The position numbers were made by a program, and so were the translations under genes. Positions 1 through 8,638 of a stretch of 64,000 bases of DNA are shown here, piece by piece. The notes under the pieces are model-generated. The model did no database searches. It was not told where the DNA came from and worked only from the letters and a program-made list of their open reading frames with translations. The DNA comes from DASZUK01 sp035547695 (GTDB lineage Bacteria; Actinomycetota; Acidimicrobiia; Acidimicrobiales; RAAP-2), in assembly GCA_035547695.1 (NCBI GenBank), contig DASZUK010000015.1:124001-188000 (forward strand). The letters run 5' to 3'. Each line of letters opens with the position of its first letter. Position 1 is the first letter of the stretch.

Positions 1-145
1 CCAGGTTGTCGGTGAGCTGACGCGGCTCCACCACGAACGTCACCGGCCCACCGGCGATCTCGGTGCACTTCTCCGGGATGGGCGGGATCGGGAACCGCTC
101 GAAATACGTACCGACCTGAAGTGCTGGTGGCGTCGCGTGAACCAT
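1..145 (-). CDS. Unidentified protein, N-terminal part only (runs off the left edge)
   Basis: The minus strand reads open from an ATG at 145 to the window edge, giving 48 residues that begin MVHATPPALQVGTYFERF. A good ribosome binding site (AAGGAG) lies five bases before the ATG, which makes this a real start rather than a chance frame. The visible part is Pro-rich and has no signal peptide or membrane segment. I do not recognise the family. It is transcribed away from the oxidative cluster that begins at 490, so the two probably diverge from the gap between them. The C-terminal part lies outside the window. Confidence 0.6.
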   Translation of the reverse strand, partial: MVHATPPALQVGTYFERFPIPPIPEKCTEIAGGPVTFVVEPRQLTDNL

Positions 146-489
146 CGTGGCTCCTTGGGAGAGAACGGTTGCTTTCGGCAGCGTAGGCCCGTTGCCGTCG
201 GGCCGGTCTGCCGCTGGGAAGTGCCACCGAGTGTACGACCGGCCGGTGGAGGACCCGAGGAACGGGTCCCGGTGAGCGGGAGGTCGACATTGTGAGCCCG
301 GGAGCCGGAGCGCACTGTGTGCCGGACACGGCGGCAACGCCCTGGCGACGTTGCCAGGCCGAGGACTGTGGCTCCGGGGGTCGAAAAGGGACGCTCGACT
401 CCGCAGCCGGCCGTCGGCATCCAGCACTCAGGCAGAACAGGCCCCCTCGCGGTGGAGAGCACCGGGGGCAAAACGGGATGAGGAGATCC
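146..489. other. Intergenic gap between divergent genes
   Basis: This 344-base stretch separates the minus-strand gene starting at 145 from the plus-strand gene starting at 490. Apart from the two ribosome binding sites at its ends I see no gene, hairpin or convincing promoter hexamers. It should hold two divergent promoters. The plus-strand frame is open from 292, but the extra N-terminus it would add is unlike any PPOX protein, so I leave it as non-coding. Confidence 0.5.
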
Positions 490-966
490 ATGGTCGTCGA
501 GTACACCTCGTGGGACAACCGCCGCCGGGACGTGATGAGCCGTGAGACGATGTTCGAGATCATCGAGAACGCCGACACGTGCGTGTTCACCCATCTGCGC
601 AAAGACGGGGCCCCGGTGTCCGCCGTCGTCGGCGGCACGGCCGTCGACGGCGAGGTCTACACCCTCACCAGCGTGCTCCGGCTGGCCTACACCCGCATCC
701 AGCACGATCCGCGCTGCAGCGTCATCTTCGACATCGCCCCGATCGGCTCGGTGACCATCATGGGCCGGGCCGAGGTGGTCGACGACCCGGTGATCATGGA
801 CAAGTTCTTCGAGGCCTTGAGCCCCACCCGGAAGATGGTCCGGGCCGGCCACATCTCGGCGGACGACTTCACCCGTCTGGCCAACACCCCCAACCGCCGG
901 CTGTTCCACGTCATCCCGGAGCGGTGGTTCGCCACCGATCTCCGTACCCTCGACATGGAGAAGTGA
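490..966 (+). CDS. Pyridoxamine 5'-phosphate oxidase-fold (FMN/F420-binding) protein
   Basis: A 158-residue single-domain protein of the split-barrel PPOX superfamily, whose small actinobacterial members bind FMN or F420 and reduce or sequester flavin-linked substrates. The family pattern is visible: an N-terminal helix, the strand FTHLRKDGAPVSAVV, and a second strand set containing VTIMGRAEVV. The ATG at 490 is chosen because AGGAG sits four bases upstream; an in-frame ATG at 478 has no such site. It precedes a KstD-like flavoprotein by 51 bases in the same direction and may be co-transcribed. Cofactor and substrate cannot be told from the sequence; it could supply or shuttle electrons for the oxidoreductases that follow. 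Confidence 0.75.
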   Translation: MVVEYTSWDNRRRDVMSRETMFEIIENADTCVFTHLRKDGAPVSAVVGGTAVDGEVYTLTSVLRLAYTRIQHDPRCSVIFDIAPIGSVTIMGRAEVVDDPVIMDKFFEALSPTRKMVRAGHISADDFTRLANTPNRRLFHVIPERWFATDLRTLDMEK

Positions 967-1017
967 ACCCGGCCAGCGCACCGGCGCCGGGGCTCCCCTC
1001 CGGCCGGCGGGAGGACC

Positions 1018-2625
1018 GTGGCCGTGGTCGATGACACCTTCGACTACGAGGAGGACGTCCTCGTGGTCGGCAGCGGCTGCGCCGGGCTGACCGCGTCGTT
1101 GGCCGCCAAGGAGGCCGGCGCGTCGGTGCTGGTGCTCGAGGCGGGGACGGTCGCCGGGGGAGCCGAGGGCAATTCGTTCTGGATCCCCAACAACCGGTCC
1201 ATGCGCGAGGCCTTCGGGCTGCGAGACGACCGGGAAGACGCCCTGCGCTACATGTGCCGGCTGGCCTACCCGCAGTTCTACGTGGACGGCCATCCCACGC
1301 TGGGGCTCCCCCAGGAGGCCTACGACCTGATCGCCACCTTTTACGACCAGGGGAGCAGCGCCATCGACTTCCTGAAGGGCCTGGGCTTCGTCATCGAGGC
1401 CGAGCCGCACTCGGCCGCCGACTACCACGCCGGCCTGCCCGAGGACAAGGCCCCACGGGGCCGGTTCATGAAGGCCCCGCCGGGGAACCCGCGGCTGGCC
1501 GAGCAGCTCGTGGCCCTGGCCGAGGGCCTCGGGGTGAAGATCCTCACCGGCCACCGGGTGGTGGACGCGCTGAAGAACGCCGAGGGCGAGGTCGTGGCGC
1601 TCCTGGTGCGGGCGGGCCACCGGACGGTGCTGGCCCGAGCCCGCAGGGCGGTGGTCTTCGCCTCCGGGGGGTTCGGCTTCAACCAGGACCGCCTGCGCGA
1701 GCACCTGCCGGCGCGGGTCTACGGCACCTGCACCGTCGAGACCAACCGCGGCGACTTCGTGGACATCGGCCAGCGGATGGGGGCCCGGATGAGCCGGATG
1801 CACGGGGCGTGGTGGAAGCAGGGGGCCGTCGAACAGGCCGTCCAGAACTGGCGGGTGTCCCCGGTGTTCATGCCCTTCGGCGACAGCATGGTCCAGGTCA
1901 ACCGCTACGGGCGCCGGGTGGTCAACGAGAAGCTCCCGTACAACGAGCGCGGCCAGATCCACCTTCGTTGGGACCCCGAGGCCCGCGAGTACCCCAACCT
2001 GCTGCTGTTCATGATCTGGGACGACGTGGTCGCCCGCGACGGGACCGAGACGTTCGCCCGACCGCCGGTGCCCATGCCCGGTGAGGACGCCAGCCACGTG
2101 ATCAAGGGGGACACCTGGGAGGAGCTCGCCGCCCGCATCGACGATCGCCTCGTCACCCTGGCCGAGCACACCGGCGGGGTGCGGCTGGACGGCAGCTTCG
2201 TCACCAATCTCGTCGACACCGTCCGGCGCTTCGGCACCTACGCCGCCACCGGGGTCGATGAAGAGTTCCACCGGGGCGAGGGCATGATCGAGCTGGACTG
2301 GCTGTTCTCCCGGCGGCCGGGGGCCACGAACCCGGCCATCGCCCCGTTCGCCGAACGGGGCCCGTACTACTGCGTCATCCTGGGGGCCAGCGTCCTGGAC
2401 ACCCACGGCGGTCCCCGGGTCAACACCCTGGCTCAGGTGGTGGACGGGGACGACCGGCCCATCCCCGGCCTCTACGGCGCCGGCAACTGCGTCGCCGCCA
2501 TCAGCGGGCAGGCCTACTGGGGCCCGGGGGCGACCATGGGCCCGGCGGTGACCTACGGGTACATCGCCGGTCGCCAGGCTGCCGGCGAGCCGGTGAAGGA
2601 CGCCACCCTGCTCGTCGGAGGATGA
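1018..2625 (+). CDS. FAD-dependent oxidoreductase, 3-ketosteroid dehydrogenase/fumarate reductase flavoprotein family
   Basis: A 535-residue flavoprotein. The FAD-binding Rossmann motif VVGSGCAGL is near residue 16, with the Glu of LVLEAG at the end of the second strand, and the C-terminal FAD motif GLYGAGNCVAAISGQAYWGPG followed by ATMGPAVTYGYIAG is intact. This is the layout of 3-ketosteroid delta-1-dehydrogenases, delta-4 dehydrogenases and fumarate-reductase-like enzymes, which remove or add hydrogens next to a carbonyl. The GTG start is backed by GGGAGG three bases upstream. Its stop overlaps the start of the next gene by four bases (ATGA), so the two are translationally coupled. Steroid or other cyclic ketone substrates are possible given the HsaA/HsaC-like genes downstream, but specificity is inferred only. 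Confidence 0.85.
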   Translation: MAVVDDTFDYEEDVLVVGSGCAGLTASLAAKEAGASVLVLEAGTVAGGAEGNSFWIPNNRSMREAFGLRDDREDALRYMCRLAYPQFYVDGHPTLGLPQEAYDLIATFYDQGSSAIDFLKGLGFVIEAEPHSAADYHAGLPEDKAPRGRFMKAPPGNPRLAEQLVALAEGLGVKILTGHRVVDALKNAEGEVVALLVRAGHRTVLARARRAVVFASGGFGFNQDRLREHLPARVYGTCTVETNRGDFVDIGQRMGARMSRMHGAWWKQGAVEQAVQNWRVSPVFMPFGDSMVQVNRYGRRVVNEKLPYNERGQIHLRWDPEAREYPNLLLFMIWDDVVARDGTETFARPPVPMPGEDASHVIKGDTWEELAARIDDRLVTLAEHTGGVRLDGSFVTNLVDTVRRFGTYAATGVDEEFHRGEGMIELDWLFSRRPGATNPAIAPFAERGPYYCVILGASVLDTHGGPRVNTLAQVVDGDDRPIPGLYGAGNCVAAISGQAYWGPGATMGPAVTYGYIAGRQAAGEPVKDATLLVGG

Positions 2626-3548
2626 AGCTCTCGGTCTCCCTCCGGACGCGGTTCCCGGCCGGCCTCGCCGAAGAGGCCGCCCGGTGGATCCCCGAACGGG
2701 CGCGGGCGGCCCGGGACGCCGGTCTCGACGGCCTGTACGTCGGCGACCACCACTGCACCGGGCCGGCCACAGCGTATTTCCAGAACGTCCCGCTGCTGGG
2801 CCGGCTGCTCGCCGAATGGGACGACCGGCCCTTCGGGGGGCTGTTCCTGCTCCCACTGTGGAACCCGGTACTGCTGGCCGAGCAGGTGGGCACGTTGGCG
2901 TCCCTCTCGGAGGGCCCCTTCATTCTGCAGGCGGCCATAGGGGACACCTCCCGCCCGCAGTTCCCCGGCCTCGGTGTCCCGACGACCGGCCGGGTACGGC
3001 GGTTCGAGGTGGGGCTGGGGATCGTCCGGCGCCTGCTGGACGGCCAGCAGGTGACCGACGACACCGGGACGTTCCCGGTGCGCGACGCCTGCCTGTCCCC
3101 GCGGCCACCCCGGCCCGTGCAGTACTGGATCGGGGCCACCGCGTCGGCCGGCATCGACCGGGCCGCCCGGCTGGGTGACGGGTGGGAGTGCAACGCCCAC
3201 GTCGTCCCGGAGGAGGCCGCGGCCCAAGCCGCCATGTACCTCGAGGCCTGCCGCCGGTACGGCCGGCCGACCGGGGTGGTGGCCATCCGGCGGGACGTCC
3301 ACGTGGCCCCCTCGTCCACCGAAGCGGGGTGGCTGGCCGATCGGGCCGTGGCCGGTGGGTACCGCGGCTTCCGCCGGGAGGCATTGGTCTACGGCGACGT
3401 GGGCGGCGTCACCGCACAGCTCCGGGCGTATGCCCACATGGGGTACACCGAGGTCATCGTGCGGCACTTCGCCGACGACCAGGCAGCCGTCCTGACGTCC
3501 CTGCGGCTGCTCGGGGAGGTCCGGGCCGCCCTGGCCGAGCGCCCCTGA
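2622..3548 (+). CDS. LLM-class (luciferase-like) flavin/F420-dependent oxidoreductase
   Basis: A 308-residue TIM-barrel protein of the bacterial luciferase superfamily. It starts with the usual strand MKLSVSLRTRFP, has LDGLYVGDHH near residue 40, and a second half VQYWIGATASAGIDRAARLGDGW that matches the flavin-phosphate-binding end of the barrel. Members use FMNH2 for oxygenation or F420 for hydride transfer; which applies here cannot be decided. Start and preceding stop overlap as ATGA, so it belongs to the operon with the KstD-like flavoprotein. It is one of three LLM proteins in the window. Confidence 0.85.
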   Translation: MKLSVSLRTRFPAGLAEEAARWIPERARAARDAGLDGLYVGDHHCTGPATAYFQNVPLLGRLLAEWDDRPFGGLFLLPLWNPVLLAEQVGTLASLSEGPFILQAAIGDTSRPQFPGLGVPTTGRVRRFEVGLGIVRRLLDGQQVTDDTGTFPVRDACLSPRPPRPVQYWIGATASAGIDRAARLGDGWECNAHVVPEEAAAQAAMYLEACRRYGRPTGVVAIRRDVHVAPSSTEAGWLADRAVAGGYRGFRREALVYGDVGGVTAQLRAYAHMGYTEVIVRHFADDQAAVLTSLRLLGEVRAALAERP

Positions 3549-3705
3549 CGGGCCTCGCGACCTCCCGGCCAGCGGGACGGGCCCGGCCTGGTTCGAGGGG
3601 CGCCGTGCGAAGCTCTACCACGGTATCGCGACGGTGCCTCGGTCGCCGGTCCGTCGCCGGGATCAGCGAGCAGGATCGAGCAGGATCAGTGAGAAAGGGG
3701 TCCCC

Positions 3706-4710
3706 GTGGAACAGTCCGCAACCGCCACGTTGCCGCCGCCCGCACCCGAATTGCGTGTCGCCAACGCCTACCTGGACGATGTGACCACGCTCGACCGGCT
3801 CCTGGCCGACGAGGGGTACCTCTTCTTCCGTGACGTCCTCGACGTGGGCTCCATCGCCACGGTTCGCCGGGCCATGGTCGGCGTCCTCGAGCGCCTCGGC
3901 CTGGTCACCCCCGGCTCCGACCTCCCCCAGTCGTCGGGGGCGCAGGTCGGACCCGGCGCCGGCCAGACGGTGGCGCCGGTGCTGGACGAGGAGTTCTCCA
4001 AGCTGAAGCTCTGGGAAGCCTGCGTGGCGGTGCCGAAGAACCGCGACTTCTTCGAGAAGGTGGTCGGCGGCCCGGTCGGGTTCGCGCCGATCTCGGAGTA
4101 CCGGAGCCGGCCGCCCGGATCGCAGGAGACCTACTGGCACCAGGACGGGTACTACATGCAGCGGTTCGGCCTGCGCACCGCCTGGGTCCCGGTGATGGAC
4201 ATCGACCGGGAGATGGGCGGGATCGAGATCGCCGCCGGCATGCACCGGGACGGGTACCTGCACGACGGGGAGACGGCGAGCATCCTGCCCATCCCCGAGG
4301 ACCGCATCGAGCGGACCATCTGTCGCCGGGCGGACTACCACCCGGGCGACGTGCTCATCTTCGGTGAGTACATGCCCCACACCGGTCTGCCCAACCACAC
4401 CACCGAGAACCTCTACCGCATGTCCTTCGACGTCCGGTTCTTCCGGCTCGGTGGCCGCGAGTACGCCCAGGGCAACCTCGTGGAGGTGGGTCCCGACTGG
4501 ATCACGGTGGCCTGCGACGACGGGGAGACCAGGCGGTTCGCCATCGGCGAGGGCACGGTCCTCCGGGCCAAGTCGGGCGAGACCAGCTCGGGGACGGACC
4601 TGGCCCAGTGGCAGATGCCGGACGGCGAGCCGGTCATGGTCTCCGACGAAGGCGGCGACGCCGTGTACGTCCGGCCGGTCAAGTTCGCCTTCCCCCGCCA
4701 AGAGGCGTAG
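3706..4710 (+). CDS. Phytanoyl-CoA dioxygenase (PhyH)-family Fe(II)/2-oxoglutarate oxygenase
   Basis: A 334-residue non-heme iron oxygenase. The iron triad is visible: His145 and Asp147 in YWHQDGYY, and His225 in YMPHTGLPN. An Arg a few residues on (NLYRMSFDVRF) is placed to bind 2-oxoglutarate. PhyH proteins hydroxylate aliphatic or cyclic carbons using O2 and 2-oxoglutarate. The GTG at 3706 is preferred because AAGGGG lies five bases upstream; the frame is open further upstream but without a ribosome binding site. The 157-base gap before it contains two copies of GAGCAGGATC (about 3668-3687) and may carry its own promoter. It probably introduces a hydroxyl early in the pathway of this cluster; the substrate is unknown. 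Confidence 0.82.
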   Translation: MEQSATATLPPPAPELRVANAYLDDVTTLDRLLADEGYLFFRDVLDVGSIATVRRAMVGVLERLGLVTPGSDLPQSSGAQVGPGAGQTVAPVLDEEFSKLKLWEACVAVPKNRDFFEKVVGGPVGFAPISEYRSRPPGSQETYWHQDGYYMQRFGLRTAWVPVMDIDREMGGIEIAAGMHRDGYLHDGETASILPIPEDRIERTICRRADYHPGDVLIFGEYMPHTGLPNHTTENLYRMSFDVRFFRLGGREYAQGNLVEVGPDWITVACDDGETRRFAIGEGTVLRAKSGETSSGTDLAQWQMPDGEPVMVSDEGGDAVYVRPVKFAFPRQEA

Positions 4711-5162
4711 TGGGGGAGGAGGCAACGGCGGCGTGCCGGTGCGGTGAGCGGCAAGCCGTGGTGGACACGGTGGTCCGCTATGCCGTGGCCCTGGACCGCC
4801 GTGACTGGGCGCTGCTCGACGACGTCTTCGCCGACGATGCCGTCGCCCACTACCGTACCGGGACCTGCCACGGTCGGGCCGAGATCGTGGCCATGGTCCG
4901 CCGGCATCTGGGAGGATGTGGGCCCTCCCAACACCTCCTGGGCAACCACCAGGTGATGGTGGACGGCGACTCGGCCTCGTCGTCGTGCGCGGCCCGCGTC
5001 CTCCACCTCGGCGCCGGCTCCCGGGCCGAGCTGGTCCCGTTCGAGGTGCTCGGGACCTACCGGGACTCCCTGGCGAAGACGGCCGCGGGGTGGCGGATCC
5101 GGGAGCGGAGCGTGACGTGGGACATCAGCCGCGGCGACTGGGACGTGCTCCAGCCCGGCTGA
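4710..5162 (+). CDS. SnoaL-like / NTF2-fold protein
   Basis: About 150 residues with the SnoaL_4/NTF2-like pattern: an N-terminal helix ending in VDTVVRYAVALDRRDWALLDDVF, then HYRTGTCHGRAEIVAMV, then a curved sheet with GNHQVMVDGDSA and a closing strand WRIRERSVTWDI. Such proteins are small hydratases, isomerases or ring-hydroxylating subunits; no catalytic set identifies which. The GTG at 4710 shares one base with the stop of the PhyH gene (TAGTG), and homology needs residues just before VVDTVVRYA, so this start fits better than the GTG at 4758. Coupled translation with the oxygenase suggests action on its product. Confidence 0.75.
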   Translation: MGEEATAACRCGERQAVVDTVVRYAVALDRRDWALLDDVFADDAVAHYRTGTCHGRAEIVAMVRRHLGGCGPSQHLLGNHQVMVDGDSASSSCAARVLHLGAGSRAELVPFEVLGTYRDSLAKTAAGWRIRERSVTWDISRGDWDVLQPG

Positions 5163-5195
5163 GGGCCGCGGGCGCCGAACCGGAAACGAGGGGAC

Positions 5196-6071
5196 ATGCC
5201 GATCCGATCGCTCGGGTACGTCTACTGGGGCACGCCCCAGATCGAAGAGTGGGCGTCGTTCGCCGAGTCGACCCTGCACTTGATGCCCACCACCGGGCCC
5301 GAGCCGAGCAACCGGTACTTTCGGATCGACGACCGGCCGTACCGGTTGGTCCTCTGCCCGGCCACCGCTCCGGGGCTGGTGGCCGTCGGGTACGAAGTGG
5401 CCAACGACTTCGAGCTGGACGAGCTGGCCTGTGAGCTCAGGAGCTGCGGGATCGACGTGGAGACGGCCACCGATGCCGAGGCGGCCAACCGGCGGGTCTC
5501 CGGGCTGGTGCGGTTCCGGGACCCGGCCGGGATATCGGTCGAGGTGTTCTACGGCCCCGTCCTCGACCATCTGCCCCTGGACACCCCGGGCAACGTCGAG
5601 TTCGTGACCGGGGACATGGGCATGGGGCACCTGGTGGTCGGCGTGGCCGACTTCGAGGAGGCGGCATCGTTCTACCGGCGCGTCCTGGGCTTCGAACTGC
5701 GCAACACCATGCACGTGGTCCGGGACGGCGTCAGCCGCAAGACCTACTTCCTCGGGTGCAATCCCCGGCACCACTCCCTGGCCATCGCCGCCGTGGAGGT
5801 CCCGGGGTTCGCCCTCCACCTCATGGTCCAGGTGGCCACGATCGACGACGTCGGCCGGGCGTACGACCGGTGCATCGACGCCGGCATCCCCATCACCATG
5901 TCCCTGGGGCGCCACACCAACGACCACATGATCTCCTTCTACTGCCAGGGCCCCGACGGGCTCCGGGTGGAGTACGGGTACGGCGGCCTCCGGGTGGAGG
6001 GCGGCGAGCGGCTGCGCACCTACGAGATCACCAGGTCGAGCTTCTGGGGCCACCGCCCCGGCGGTGGGTGA
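5196..6071 (+). CDS. Type I extradiol dioxygenase (BphC/HsaC-like, VOC superfamily)
   Basis: A 291-residue two-domain vicinal-oxygen-chelate protein. The C-terminal domain keeps the iron ligands His145 (GMGHLVVGV), His208 (FALHLMVQV) and Glu259 (LRVEYGYGG), with spacing almost identical to biphenyl-diol dioxygenase BphC (146/210/260). His-rich NPRHHSLA and DHMISFYCQGPDG also match active-site segments. The reaction is meta-cleavage of a catecholic ring next to the diol. GAGGGG upstream supports the ATG start. Position just before an HsaA-like monooxygenase mirrors the HsaA-HsaC pair that hydroxylates and opens the A-ring in cholesterol breakdown. The substrate could equally be a biphenyl, dibenzofuran or terpenoid-type catechol. 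Confidence 0.9.
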   Translation: MPIRSLGYVYWGTPQIEEWASFAESTLHLMPTTGPEPSNRYFRIDDRPYRLVLCPATAPGLVAVGYEVANDFELDELACELRSCGIDVETATDAEAANRRVSGLVRFRDPAGISVEVFYGPVLDHLPLDTPGNVEFVTGDMGMGHLVVGVADFEEAASFYRRVLGFELRNTMHVVRDGVSRKTYFLGCNPRHHSLAIAAVEVPGFALHLMVQVATIDDVGRAYDRCIDAGIPITMSLGRHTNDHMISFYCQGPDGLRVEYGYGGLRVEGGERLRTYEITRSSFWGHRPGGG

Positions 6072-6172
6072 CCGGTGGCGGCGTCCCGTTGAACAGGATG
6101 CGGCCGTTCTCGTCCGGGGGCAGCGGCCGTAACGTGCTGGGGGCCGCGACCCTGATCGGTTAGGAGTGGCAA
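6072..6172. other. Intergenic gap before the HsaA-like gene
   Basis: A 101-base gap with no gene. The ribosome binding site AGGAGT for the next gene lies at 6162-6167. I see no strong hairpin. It could hold a promoter, but the genes on both sides run in the same direction and may be co-transcribed. Confidence 0.4.
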
Positions 6173-7348
6173 TTGAACGCTGACGACATCATGGAGCGGG
6201 TCCGTGAGCTTGGGCCCTACTTGCGCGACCAGGCCCCCGAGGCCGAGGCGCTGGGCCGCCTTCCCGAGGCGACGGCCAAGCAGTTGAAGCAGGCCGGGGT
6301 GGTCAGGCTCCTCCAACCCAAGCGGTTCGGAGGCTGCGAGGCCGACCCGGCGACCTTCTTCGAGGCGGTGATGTCCATCGGCTCGAACTGCGGCGCCAGC
6401 GGCTGGGTCTCCGGCATCGTCGGGGTGCACCCGTGGGAGCTGGGCCTGTTCGACGAGAAGGCCCAGGAGGACGTGTGGGGCGACGACGTGGACACCTGGG
6501 TGTGCTCGTCGTACATGCCCACCGGCCGGGCGCGTGCGGTGCCCGGCGGCTTCGAGCTCCGGGGACGCTGGAGCTTCTCCTCCGGATGCGACCTGGCCGA
6601 CTGGGTGTTCCTCGGGGGGGTGTTGGTGGACGACGACGGCCGGCCCTCCGACCCACCGGACACCCTCCACTTCCTGCTCCCGAAGGGCGACTTCACCATC
6701 GTGGACGGGTCCTGGGAGGTGGTCGGCCTATCGGGCACGGGGAGCAAGGACGTCACCGTGGACGGCGTGTTCGTGCCGGCCTACCGCACCCTGCGGTCCA
6801 CCCAGATCAACGACGGCACCGCCCCCGGCGTGCACCCCGGCCTGGCGCCCGGCTTCAAGATGCCCTGGTCGTGCATCTTCCCCGGAGCCATCACGTCGGC
6901 GGTGATCGGCATCGCCGAGGGCGCCCTGCGCGAGGCGGTGGCCTATCAGAAGGACCGGGTGAGCTTCCGGCAGGGGGCCATCGCCGATTCGGCGGTGGTG
7001 ATGTCCCTGCTCGGCACGGCGGCCAGCGACATCGAGTCGGCCCACCTGCAATTCGTCTCCAACGTCCAGCGGATGTTCGCCCTCGTGAGCCGAGGGGAGA
7101 CGGTGCCGTTGTCGATGCGGTCCGACGGCCGGCGAGACCAGGTGCGGGCCAGTTGGCGGGCGGTCCGGGCGGTGGACGACCTGTTCGACCACGCCGGCGG
7201 GGGCGCGTTGCGCCGGACGGCGCCCCTGCAGCGGTTCTGGCGGGACGCCCACGCCGGCCTGCACCACGTGATCAACACGGTCGACAAGTCGTTCCACAGT
7301 TGGAGCCTGGTTGCCATGGGCCTTGAACCAGTGGACTGGATGGTGTGA
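6173..7348 (+). CDS. HsaA-like flavin-dependent monooxygenase (acyl-CoA dehydrogenase fold)
   Basis: A 391-residue group D flavin monooxygenase. Long stretches follow the pattern of HsaA, the oxygenase of 3-hydroxy-seconandrostatrienedione hydroxylase: DPATFFEAVMSIGSNCGASG, WVSGIVGVHPWELGLFD, SSGCDLADWVFLGG, VVGLSGTGSKDVTVDGVFVP and, near the end, RRTAPLQRFWRDAHAG. These enzymes add a hydroxyl ortho to a phenol using reduced flavin delivered by a separate reductase. The start is TTG at 6173 with AGGAGT five bases upstream; no ATG or GTG fits. No HsaB-type flavin reductase is in the window, so the reductant source is unknown. The product would be a catechol for the dioxygenase upstream. Confidence 0.9.
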   Translation: MNADDIMERVRELGPYLRDQAPEAEALGRLPEATAKQLKQAGVVRLLQPKRFGGCEADPATFFEAVMSIGSNCGASGWVSGIVGVHPWELGLFDEKAQEDVWGDDVDTWVCSSYMPTGRARAVPGGFELRGRWSFSSGCDLADWVFLGGVLVDDDGRPSDPPDTLHFLLPKGDFTIVDGSWEVVGLSGTGSKDVTVDGVFVPAYRTLRSTQINDGTAPGVHPGLAPGFKMPWSCIFPGAITSAVIGIAEGALREAVAYQKDRVSFRQGAIADSAVVMSLLGTAASDIESAHLQFVSNVQRMFALVSRGETVPLSMRSDGRRDQVRASWRAVRAVDDLFDHAGGGALRRTAPLQRFWRDAHAGLHHVINTVDKSFHSWSLVAMGLEPVDWMV

Positions 7349-7365
7349 CAAAGGATGGTGACAGC

Positions 7366-8574
7366 ATGATCCCCAAGATCATCTCGGTCGACGACCACGT
7401 GATCGAGCCGCCGGGGGTGTGGGTGGACCGACTGCCGTCGAAGTACGACGACGTGATGCCCCGGTTGGTGCGCCACGTCGGCTGGCTCGAATGGCGGGAC
7501 CAGCGGCCCTACGTGGTCGACGACAAGGGCGACGGATCCCAGCCGATGGACATCTGGCACTACGAGGGTCGGATGTACCCGATCACCCGGGGGACCGCCC
7601 ACGTGGGGTTCCCCGAGGAGAACGCCCTCCGGCCGATCACGCTCGAGGAGATGCTGCCGGGGTGCTACATCCAGTCCGAGCGCCTGGCGGCACTGGACCG
7701 CAACCACACCGAGGCCAGCATCTCCTTCCCCTCGTTCTTCCCGCGGTTCTGTGGCCAGACCTTCATGGAGGCCGAGGACCGGGAGCTGGCGCTGCTGTGC
7801 GTCCGGGCCTACAACGACTGGATGATCGACGAGTGGTGCGCCGGGGACGCCCACGGTCGCCTCATCCCGCAGACCATCATCCCCATGTGGGACCCGGAGC
7901 TGTCGGCCGACGAGGTCCGGCGGTGCGCCGCCAAGGGGTCGTTCGCCATCACCTTCACCGAGCAGCCGTACCACCTGGGCCTGCCGTCCATGTACTCGGG
8001 GGGGTGGGACCCCCTGTGGGCGGCCTGCCAGGAGACCGAGACGGTCGTCAACATGCACATCGGCTCGTCTTCGCGACTGCCGACCACCTCCCCCGACGCC
8101 CCCTGGGAGGCGACCATGTCGCTGAACTCGGAGAACTCCGTCCACGCCTTCTGCGACTGGATCATTTCGGGCACCCTGGCCCGGTTCCCGACCCTGAGGA
8201 TCGCCCTCAGCGAAGGCCAGGTGGGCTGGATCCCCTTCTTCCTGGCCCGGATGGACGACATGTGGGACAAGACGGACAGCCTCAGCCACCTGCGGGACCG
8301 GCTGCCGGAGCCGCCCAGCAGCTACGTGAACGGGCGGATCTGGGGATGCGTCTTCAACGACCTCGTCGGCCTCAGGACCCGGGACATGGTGGGCATGAGC
8401 CAGATCATGTTCGAGACGGACTACCCGCACCTCGACTCGACCTATCCCGACTCGGCCCAGGTGGCCGAGGACATGATCAAGCAGGCGGAGCTCGACGAGA
8501 AGGAAGCGTGGATGCTGCTCCGGGGCAACGCCATCGAGTGCTACCGGCTGCAACGGTACGGCATCACCGAGTGA
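7366..8574 (+). CDS. Amidohydrolase_2 family metal-dependent hydrolase/decarboxylase
   Basis: About 402 residues with a TIM-barrel amidohydrolase pattern: SVDDHVIEPPGVW at the N-terminus in place of the usual HxH, VNMHIGSSSR in mid-barrel, and METDYPHLDSTYPDS near the end supplying the metal-binding Asp. This subfamily includes ACMSD, gamma-resorcylate decarboxylase and related C-C-bond-cleaving enzymes, so after a ring-cleavage dioxygenase it may decarboxylate or hydrolyse the opened product. The ATG at 7366 has AAAGGA nine bases away; a GTG at 7345 overlapping the HsaA stop is the alternative and would add seven residues. A close relative lies at 10442 and a more distant one at 50626. Confidence 0.82.
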   Translation: MIPKIISVDDHVIEPPGVWVDRLPSKYDDVMPRLVRHVGWLEWRDQRPYVVDDKGDGSQPMDIWHYEGRMYPITRGTAHVGFPEENALRPITLEEMLPGCYIQSERLAALDRNHTEASISFPSFFPRFCGQTFMEAEDRELALLCVRAYNDWMIDEWCAGDAHGRLIPQTIIPMWDPELSADEVRRCAAKGSFAITFTEQPYHLGLPSMYSGGWDPLWAACQETETVVNMHIGSSSRLPTTSPDAPWEATMSLNSENSVHAFCDWIISGTLARFPTLRIALSEGQVGWIPFFLARMDDMWDKTDSLSHLRDRLPEPPSSYVNGRIWGCVFNDLVGLRTRDMVGMSQIMFETDYPHLDSTYPDSAQVAEDMIKQAELDEKEAWMLLRGNAIECYRLQRYGITE

Positions 8575-8623
8575 GCCGGTGACCGGTGAGACGACGGCGC
8601 CGGTCGCCGTCGCACCCCGACGG

Positions 8624-8629
8624 TACGCT
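8624..8629 (+). promoter_or_regulatory. Possible -10 element (TACGCT) upstream of the LLM gene at 8639
   Basis: TACGCT fits the actinobacterial TAnnnT -10 pattern and lies nine bases before the ATG at 8639, which has no ribosome binding site. The same GGTACGCTTC context occurs six bases before the start of the cupin gene at 10217 on the other strand. I see no clear -35. This would make the transcript leaderless or nearly so. Confidence 0.35.
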
Positions 8630-8638
8630 TCGACGTCC

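Noticed and set aside
40..2856. Long minus-strand open frame of 938 codons
   Set aside because: It lies opposite the PPOX and flavoprotein genes, its translation is Arg/Gly/Pro/Val-rich with no family motifs, and it is the expected antisense shadow in very GC-rich DNA.
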